A stretch of DNA of 11,135 nucleotides. Origin: Nitrospira sp. Its GTDB lineage: Bacteria; Nitrospirota; Thermodesulfovibrionia; Thermodesulfovibrionales; SM23-35. Below are positions 7,021 through 11,135 of this stretch, in pieces. Location: assembly GCA_016873595.1 (NCBI GenBank), contig VGWZ01000048.1, positions 1-11,135 of the forward strand. Reading direction: 5' to 3'. Made by a program: the position numbers and the translations under genes. How positions within the stretch are numbered: position 1 is the first letter of the stretch; each line of letters starts with the position of its first letter. The notes below the pieces were generated by a model, which searched no databases, was not told the origin of the DNA, and was given only the letters and a program-made list of their open reading frames with translations.

Positions 7021-7685
7021 TGTTTACTCCTCCTCGGCAGCCATAATTTTATAGTAAAGAGACCTGTTATGAATCCTCCTATATGAGCAAACCATGCGAC
7101 TCCTCCTTCTCGAGTAAAACCTGTACTTATTAAGCCGTTAATAAATTGTATAATAGCCCAAAATCCAATAACTATCAAGGCAGGAATCTTTACCATTGTT
7201 ACAAAAAACACTAAAAATATTAGTGTATGTACCAATGCCCTGGGAAAAAGAAGCAGGTAAGCCCCAAGAACGCCTGAGATGGCACCGCTTGCCCCTATCA
7301 TAGGAGTGAAGGAATCAGGACTCGTGATCACTTGGGCAAAGGCAGCAACAATCCCACAGAAGATGTAAAAGATAATAAACCTTAAGTGGCCCAGTTGATC
7401 TTCTATATTGTCGCCGAAAATCCATAGGTAAAGCATATTCCCTGCAAGGTGGAAAACACCGCCATGCATAAACATGGCAGAAAAAATTGTCAATACCGGA
7501 TGTATTGGCTGGACTTTATCAAACGTGACGATATAATGAGGTATCGCACCGTATGAAAAAACAATCTTCTCTGTGCCCGATGGAGAGGCAATCTGATATA
7601 AAAAAACAACTATATTGAGAAGGACAATTCCTATTGTCACGAAAGGAAATAAGGCTGTAGGGTTATTGTCTTTATAGGGAATCAC
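7017..7685 (-). CDS. Rhomboid family intramembrane serine protease
   Basis: An inner-membrane serine protease that cleaves substrates within or near transmembrane helices. The product is 222 residues from GTG 7685 and begins IPYKDNNPT after the initiator, as is usual for this subfamily. Numbered from the TTG at 7688, six or seven helices contain the H80-x3-N84 motif (HLAGNMLYLW), the catalytic Ser134 in IGASGAISG, and catalytic His202 in AWFAHIGGF. Both members of the Ser-His dyad are present, so it should be active. The in-frame TTG at 7688 would add one residue and sits nearer the upstream AAGG; either is possible. The stop overlaps the next gene (GTGA), making a two-gene operon with the zinc-ribbon/receiver protein. 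The substrate cannot be inferred. Confidence 0.93.
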   Translation of the reverse strand: MIPYKDNNPTALFPFVTIGIVLLNIVVFLYQIASPSGTEKIVFSYGAIPHYIVTFDKVQPIHPVLTIFSAMFMHGGVFHLAGNMLYLWIFGDNIEDQLGHLRFIIFYIFCGIVAAFAQVITSPDSFTPMIGASGAISGVLGAYLLLFPRALVHTLIFLVFFVTMVKIPALIVIGFWAIIQFINGLISTGFTREGGVAWFAHIGGFITGLFTIKLWLPRRSKQ

Positions 7686-7688
7686 CAA

Positions 7689-7960
7689 TCATTACCTTCA
7701 TACTGTCTGCTTTTAAAGCACTCATTATGCTCACTGTTTGTCGGACATATCATATACTCACTCCAGAACCAAATGAACTCACATGAACTATAACAAAATT
7801 ACACGGGAAAGGGGTATGCGTGTCAAAAAATTGCTACTACAACCCCAAGCGAAGAGAACCTGTCTTTTTTGAAGATAACACTTGCATTTCTCCATTTATC
7901 TATGCTAAAGTTTTCCCGTCTCCAAACTTTGATATATCATTAATTACATAATTACTCTTA
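7689..7960. other. Divergent intergenic region, rhomboid / cytochrome c
   Basis: About 270 bp separate the divergent rhomboid and cytochrome genes and must hold both promoters, but I see no convincing -35/-10 pair in either direction. There is a 13-bp palindrome, TGCTTTTAAAGCA, at 7708-7720 just upstream of the rhomboid gene. ACACG/CGTGT arms near 7801-7823 could form a short stem. No riboswitch class, tRNA or coding sequence was recognised. Confidence 0.4.
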
Positions 7961-7968
7961 GGGGGGGG
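7961..7968 (+). promoter_or_regulatory. G8 homopolymer acting as ribosome binding site of the cytochrome c gene
   Basis: Eight consecutive G residues stand one base before ATG 7970 and four before ATG 7973. They are the only Shine-Dalgarno-like sequence for this gene. Changes in tract length would alter the spacing to the start codon. Confidence 0.7.
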
Positions 7969-7969
7969 T

Positions 7970-10018
7970 ATGATGAGTAAAAGAAAGAAGATCTTGATAG
8001 CCCTATTTTTTGTTTTCTTAATTATCCCTGTATACTCCATCATGGCAAAAGGCGCTCTTTCGCCTGATGCCCAGATGTGTATCGGCTGTCATTTAAATAA
8101 AAATTTAACAAAGACATTGGAAAATAAAGAAGTATTGTCTTTGTATATAAATGGCGATGAGTTTGCAAGCTCTGTCCATAACCCCTTCAGCTGTGCTGGC
8201 TGTCACACGGATATATCAATGGCAAATCACCCCCGGGTAAAAAAAATTAACAGCAAGAAGGAGTATACAGCAAATGCCTCCAAGGTATGCTCGATGTGCC
8301 ACCCAAATGAGATGCTCAAGAAAAAACCTATGCACGGTTATTTAATCACTCAGACAAAAGCCCCTTCATGTAGCGAATGTCATGGTGCACATTATATAAA
8401 GCGCATAGCAGAGTGGAAGACTCGTATAAGTGATAACCAATACTGCCTCACCTGCCACAAATACGACCTGAGCATGAAACTGAGCAGTGGCGAATTATTG
8501 CCTCTTTCTGTAAATGAATCGCTCCTGAAAAACTCTGTGCATGGTAACTTTCCATGCAGTGTTTGCCACACCGGTTTTTCAAAGACCGCACACCCCTTCA
8601 GGACTTTCAAGAATAAAAAGGAGTTTACCGCAACTGTCTCCAAGTCCTGCACAATGTGTCATACAGATGCACAGCTTAAGAAAAAACCAATTCACGCCAG
8701 TGTGATAACAATAGCCAAAGCACCTACCTGTGTTGAGTGTCATGGTTCACATTCGATCAAGCGCATGTCAGAATTGAAGGCCGTTGTAAAAGAAAACCAG
8801 CACTGCCTGACCTGTCATAAACATAAACTCACCATGTCTCTTAAGAACGGGGAGTCGCTCCCGCTTACTGTAGATGAATCAGTTATCATGAAATCCGTTC
8901 ATGGCAAACTCCCGTGCAGTGCCTGTCATGCTGGTTTTTCTAAGACTGATCACCCGAAGAGGGTTTTTGATAGCAAGCGCCATTATTCCATAGCTGCTTC
9001 AGATATATGCAAGAAGTGTCATCAGGATGCGAATACACTGTATGAAGAAAGTATTCATCTTTCCCAGCTTAAAAGCGGTAATCTCAAATCATCCACATGT
9101 ACAGACTGCCATGGCTCACATTCAGTTACAAAGGTGACACCAGACCTGGGATTAGTTTCCTGTAATAAATGCCATGGTGAGATTGACAGTATTTACAAAA
9201 CGAGTGTTCATGGTGAGGCGATAACAAAAGGGAAGGAAAATGCTCCTACCTGTTCTTCCTGTCACAGCTCACATGATGTGAAAATTACTGCAAGGACAAC
9301 GAAAATGAGAGATACATGCCTCAAATGCCATAAAGACGCTGAGGGCCTCCATAAGAAGTGGCTATACAATCCTCCAATAAGAACGTCTACCTTTGCGGGG
9401 CTTCATCTTGATAGCGTATCCTGTGCCACCTGTCATACCACCGATGCAAAACGGGGAGTTTATCTCAGCCTCTATGATAAGAAAACAGGAAAGCCTTTCC
9501 CGGAGGAAGAGGTGTTAAAGCTCCTCGGTACCGATGCCGCTGGACTGATAAAAAAGATAGACACCAATGGTGACGGAAGTATTGACGGGAAAGAGTTGTG
9601 GGATATGGTCCGGCAGCTTAATGGGAAGGGTGCGAATGTTACCTTCATAGGAAGAATGGATGTCCAAAAAGGCACTGAAGCTCACCAGATTGCGGTCAAA
9701 ACTAAAGCAATAAAAGAGTGTGAACAGTGTCATCGTGCAGACTCCAGCTACTTCAAAAATGTCTCGATCGTGCTTTTCAAGGCTGATGGAATGCCGACGG
9801 TTTTTAATGCAAAGCAGGAAGTAATTGGCTCTGTATACTCCATATTACCGGTCAGCAAGTTTTATGCACTAGGCAGTTCTAATGTAAGGCTCCTGGATTA
9901 TCTGTTCATTATAGCTTTAATTGGTGGGGTAGCTGTTCCGATAGGTCATATTACATTGAGAATAATCACTTCTCCCCTCAGGCATTTGAGAAAGATGGGG
10001 AAGGGAGGTAAGAAATGA
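7970..10018 (+). CDS. 17-haem membrane-tethered c-type cytochrome with EF-hand
   Basis: A probable periplasm-facing electron carrier of 682 residues. A basic N-terminus and a hydrophobic segment (8-24) form a signal or anchor. Seventeen CXXCH haem-attachment motifs start at residues 37, 75, 107, 134, 159, 196, 227, 254, 279, 316, 347, 377, 398, 428, 450, 485 and 584. The first twelve fall into three tandem units of about 120 residues with four haems each. Residues 531-542 (DTNGDGSIDGKE) are a canonical EF-hand Ca2+ loop. A C-terminal helix (about 642-662, containing H660) and a basic tail anchor the protein in the membrane. Translation may start at ATG 7970 or ATG 7973. The stop overlaps the cytochrome b gene by 4 bp. 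Quinol-linked electron transfer, as in Cbc-type bc complexes of Geobacter, is inferred; a terminal reductase role is not excluded. Confidence 0.93.
   Translation: MMSKRKKILIALFFVFLIIPVYSIMAKGALSPDAQMCIGCHLNKNLTKTLENKEVLSLYINGDEFASSVHNPFSCAGCHTDISMANHPRVKKINSKKEYTANASKVCSMCHPNEMLKKKPMHGYLITQTKAPSCSECHGAHYIKRIAEWKTRISDNQYCLTCHKYDLSMKLSSGELLPLSVNESLLKNSVHGNFPCSVCHTGFSKTAHPFRTFKNKKEFTATVSKSCTMCHTDAQLKKKPIHASVITIAKAPTCVECHGSHSIKRMSELKAVVKENQHCLTCHKHKLTMSLKNGESLPLTVDESVIMKSVHGKLPCSACHAGFSKTDHPKRVFDSKRHYSIAASDICKKCHQDANTLYEESIHLSQLKSGNLKSSTCTDCHGSHSVTKVTPDLGLVSCNKCHGEIDSIYKTSVHGEAITKGKENAPTCSSCHSSHDVKITARTTKMRDTCLKCHKDAEGLHKKWLYNPPIRTSTFAGLHLDSVSCATCHTTDAKRGVYLSLYDKKTGKPFPEEEVLKLLGTDAAGLIKKIDTNGDGSIDGKELWDMVRQLNGKGANVTFIGRMDVQKGTEAHQIAVKTKAIKECEQCHRADSSYFKNVSIVLFKADGMPTVFNAKQEVIGSVYSILPVSKFYALGSSNVRLLDYLFIIALIGGVAVPIGHITLRIITSPLRHLRKMGKGGKK
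8078..9160 (+). repeat. Three tandem tetrahaem coding units of about 360 bp
   Basis: Units span 8078-8443, 8444-8803 and 8804-9160 (residues 37-158, 159-278, 279-397). Each has the order CxxCH, then an S-V-H-x3-[FL]-x-C-x2-CH block, then HP and a Lys-rich stretch to CxxCH, then C-x-[ED]-CHG-[AS]-H. Shared words include CLTCHK, KKKP and SVHG. Units 1 and 2 are clearly similar at the DNA level too; unit 3 diverges after its second haem. This indicates internal duplication. Confidence 0.88.
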
Positions 10019-10662
10019 TAAGAATATATCTTCATCCAATACCGATAAGGATCTGGCACTGGATCAATGCTTTAGGTTTTATCATTCTGATTATTACAGG
10101 GATTCAGATGAGATACGGGAATATCATCAAGTTGTTTTCATTTGAGACTGCTGTTGATATCCACAGTTGGACTGGGTTTATTCTCATAGCGAACTACTTC
10201 ATATGGCTCTTCTATTATCTGTTAACATTCAAAATAAAAATATATTTTCCTCCAATAACCCATCCGATTCAATTTACAAAGGATAGTATTCGTCAGGCAA
10301 AATTTTATGGCTATGGGATTTTTGTCGGAGACCCCAATCCCCACCATCCTACACCAGACAATAAATTCAACCCCATGCAAAAAATATCATATCTGATGAT
10401 CATGGCATCACTTATTCCTGTCCAGATCATCACCGGACTTTTCCTGTGGGATCCAAAACTCTTCTCTAAATGGATTAACCTCGTGGGCGGGATACAAATA
10501 GTATCCATGATACACGTACTGCTCTTCATATTCTTCAGTGCATTTATTGTGGTTCATTTCTACCTGGCTACCCTTGGACACACACCTCTTGCACACATAA
10601 AGGCAATGTTCTCAGGATACGAAGAGGAAGAAGAGGAAGAAGAACACGCCCACAGTCACTGA
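10015..10662 (+). CDS. Membrane dihaem cytochrome b (HyaC/FdnI-like) partner of the multihaem cytochrome
   Basis: An integral membrane b-type cytochrome of 215 residues, resembling Ni/Fe-hydrogenase and formate dehydrogenase b subunits. It has four predicted helices (about 15-33, 50-70, 122-144, 160-185). Candidate haem-ligand histidines lie in helices: H15 (IRIWHWINA), H50 (DIHSWTG), H167 (MIHVLL) and H181 (VVHFYLA). Its role would be to oxidise quinol and pass electrons to the co-encoded cytochrome c, or the reverse. ATG 10015 overlaps the upstream stop (ATGA), and GGAGG lies six bases before it, so expression of the pair is coupled. The C-terminus is unusual: eight consecutive Glu (203-210) followed by HAHSH, a possible metal-binding tail. 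A terminator follows 14 bp after the stop. Confidence 0.9.
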   Translation: MIRIYLHPIPIRIWHWINALGFIILIITGIQMRYGNIIKLFSFETAVDIHSWTGFILIANYFIWLFYYLLTFKIKIYFPPITHPIQFTKDSIRQAKFYGYGIFVGDPNPHHPTPDNKFNPMQKISYLMIMASLIPVQIITGLFLWDPKLFSKWINLVGGIQIVSMIHVLLFIFFSAFIVVHFYLATLGHTPLAHIKAMFSGYEEEEEEEEHAHSH

Positions 10663-10676
10663 ATACTATATCTTGG

Positions 10677-10710
10677 GATAAAATCGGGACAACCACGTCC
10701 CGATTTTATC
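10677..10710. terminator. Intrinsic terminator after the cytochrome b gene
   Basis: A perfect 14-bp inverted repeat, GATAAAATCGGGAC / GTCCCGATTTTATC, surrounds the loop AACCAC. The right arm contains a T4 run and is followed by TGTCTTTG. It lies between convergent cytochrome b and tatA-like genes and may serve both, though the T tract outside the stem is short. Confidence 0.75.
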
Positions 10711-10800
10711 TGTCTTTGAAAAGCATCTCTCTATTCAATTAATTAATCACTATTTCTACCATTGCTCTTTTTTTTCAATTTTTCAATCTCAATCAGTAAC

Positions 10801-10968
10801 TCAATCTCTTTTTTCTCTATCCTCTTTAGCTTTTATGTCTGTTTCTTTAGGTCTCGACATACCTCTTTTGAAATTATTAATTGTCTTTCCTAACCCCTTG
10901 CCGATCTCAGGCAATCTCGATCCGCCAAACAGAACAAGAATTATTATGATTACAACTAAGAGCTCCAA
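10801..10968 (-). CDS. tatA: Small Sec-independent translocase protein TatA/TatE-like
   Basis: A 55-residue protein starting at TTG 10968. The sequence (first codon read as Met) is MELLVVIIIILVLFGG, then SRLPEIGKGLGKTINNFKRG, then a charged tail. One membrane helix, the FG hinge and the LPEIGKGLG amphipathic helix are diagnostic of TatA/TatE, the pore-forming component of twin-arginine export. AGGAGG is six bases before the TTG, and an in-frame TGA immediately precedes that motif, so TTG is the only reasonable start. The protein lacks the few residues usually preceding the conserved Glu and is short (TatA is commonly 60-90). A second frame continues with a plausible helical tail to 10743, so the C-terminus may be frameshifted. 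tatB and tatC are not seen nearby. Confidence 0.85.
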   Translation of the reverse strand: MELLVVIIIILVLFGGSRLPEIGKGLGKTINNFKRGMSRPKETDIKAKEDREKRD

Positions 10969-10974
10969 AAAATT

Positions 10975-10980
10975 CCTCCT
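10975..10980 (-). promoter_or_regulatory. Perfect Shine-Dalgarno of the tatA-like gene
   Basis: AGGAGG on the minus strand, six bases before TTG 10968, fixes the non-ATG start. It overlaps nothing else coding. Confidence 0.8.
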
Positions 10981-11019
10981 TCATCTTAACAGCCAAAATG
11001 CCCACACTTTTATTTCGTT

Positions 11020-11048
11020 ATATTAGCTGAAAATCGATTTTTAGCCAA
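11020..11048 (-). promoter_or_regulatory. Candidate tatA promoter with a palindrome in its spacer
   Basis: On the minus strand, TTGGCT (11048-11043), exactly 17 bases, and TATTA-type -10 TAATAT (11025-11020) stand about 50 bp upstream of the tatA start. The spacer is filled by a 20-bp near-palindrome, GCTGAAAATCGATTTTTAGC (11026-11045; 9 of 10 pairs match), which could be an operator. Confidence 0.5.
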
Positions 11049-11135
11049 TTAAATTTTTATATCTAGAATAACTCCACAGTGTTTTCTTTTAAAATCTTTA
11101 GAAACAATTTCTGATATAATTATAGAGATTTTAAC

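Noticed and set aside
7708..7720. Palindrome TGCTTTTAAAGCA, adjoining a CIRCE-like half site (AGCACTC)
   Set aside because: Only one half of CIRCE is present with no matching GAGTGCTAA, so it is not an HrcA operator.
7780..7869. 29-codon plus-strand ORF (MNYNKITRERGMRVKK...) in the rhomboid-cytochrome gap
   Set aside because: No ribosome binding site, overlaps another short ORF on the opposite strand, and has no recognisable family; chance is likely.
7785..7895. 35-codon minus-strand ORF in the same gap (MEKCKCYLQKRQVLF...)
   Set aside because: No Shine-Dalgarno sequence and no recognisable domain; its length is within chance expectation.
10835..11026. 63-codon plus-strand ORF
   Set aside because: It is antisense to the tatA-like gene, whose family motifs are clear on the minus strand.
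11115..11120. Plus-strand TATAAT near the right edge
   Set aside because: No matching -35 box, and any downstream gene lies outside the window.

Overview
The window (11,135 bp, AT-rich) looks like chromosomal DNA from an anaerobic, Gram-negative bacterium that respires through multihaem cytochromes. A Nitrospirota (Thermodesulfovibrionia-like) or deltaproteobacterial-type lineage fits best. This is inferred from gene content: a complete branched-chain amino acid ABC transporter, a CIRCE-controlled groESL operon, a zinc-ribbon/receiver protein of a type I associate with those groups, and a 17-haem c-type cytochrome paired with a membrane cytochrome b. No rRNA, tRNA, CRISPR array, phage gene or insertion sequence was found.

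Layout. (1) Positions 1-66, minus strand: the first 22 codons of a divergent gene with a sensor- or chemoreceptor-like N-terminus. (2) 193-3858, plus strand: livH-livM-livG-livF, tightly packed except for a 79-bp livG-livF gap; no substrate-binding protein gene lies next to the operon on either side in this window. livF carries an in-frame, hairpin-forming DNA insert. (3) 3920-3960: a perfect 20-bp inverted repeat serving as a shared terminator between convergent livF and groEL. (4) 5949-3996, minus strand: groES-groEL behind a sigma-70-like promoter whose -10 box abuts a perfect CIRCE operator. (5) 7685-6130, minus strand: a rhomboid protease gene overlapping by 4 bp a gene for a zinc ribbon plus degenerate receiver (the phospho-acceptor Asp is Glu). 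(6) 7970-10662, plus strand: a 17-CXXCH cytochrome built from three tandem four-haem units plus a divergent tail with an EF-hand, overlapping by 4 bp a four-helix cytochrome b. A G8 run forms the ribosome binding site of the cytochrome c gene. (7) 10968-10801, minus strand: a small tatA-like gene with a TTG start and a perfect AGGAGG, easily missed by ATG-only or length-limited gene finding.

How the genes work together. The liv cassette would energise uptake of branched-chain amino acids or a related solute with a binding protein encoded elsewhere. GroESL is a HrcA-regulated housekeeping chaperonin. The cytochrome b/c pair resembles a minimal quinol-oxidising module: cytochrome b takes electrons from the quinol pool and the membrane-tethered multihaem protein spreads them on the outer face of the inner membrane, similar in gene architecture to the Cbc-type bc complexes of Geobacter. 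The most unusual features are the triplicated four-haem units with an embedded Ca2+-binding loop, the G8 tract at that gene's start, the degenerate receiver coupled to a rhomboid protease, and the hairpin insert inside livF.
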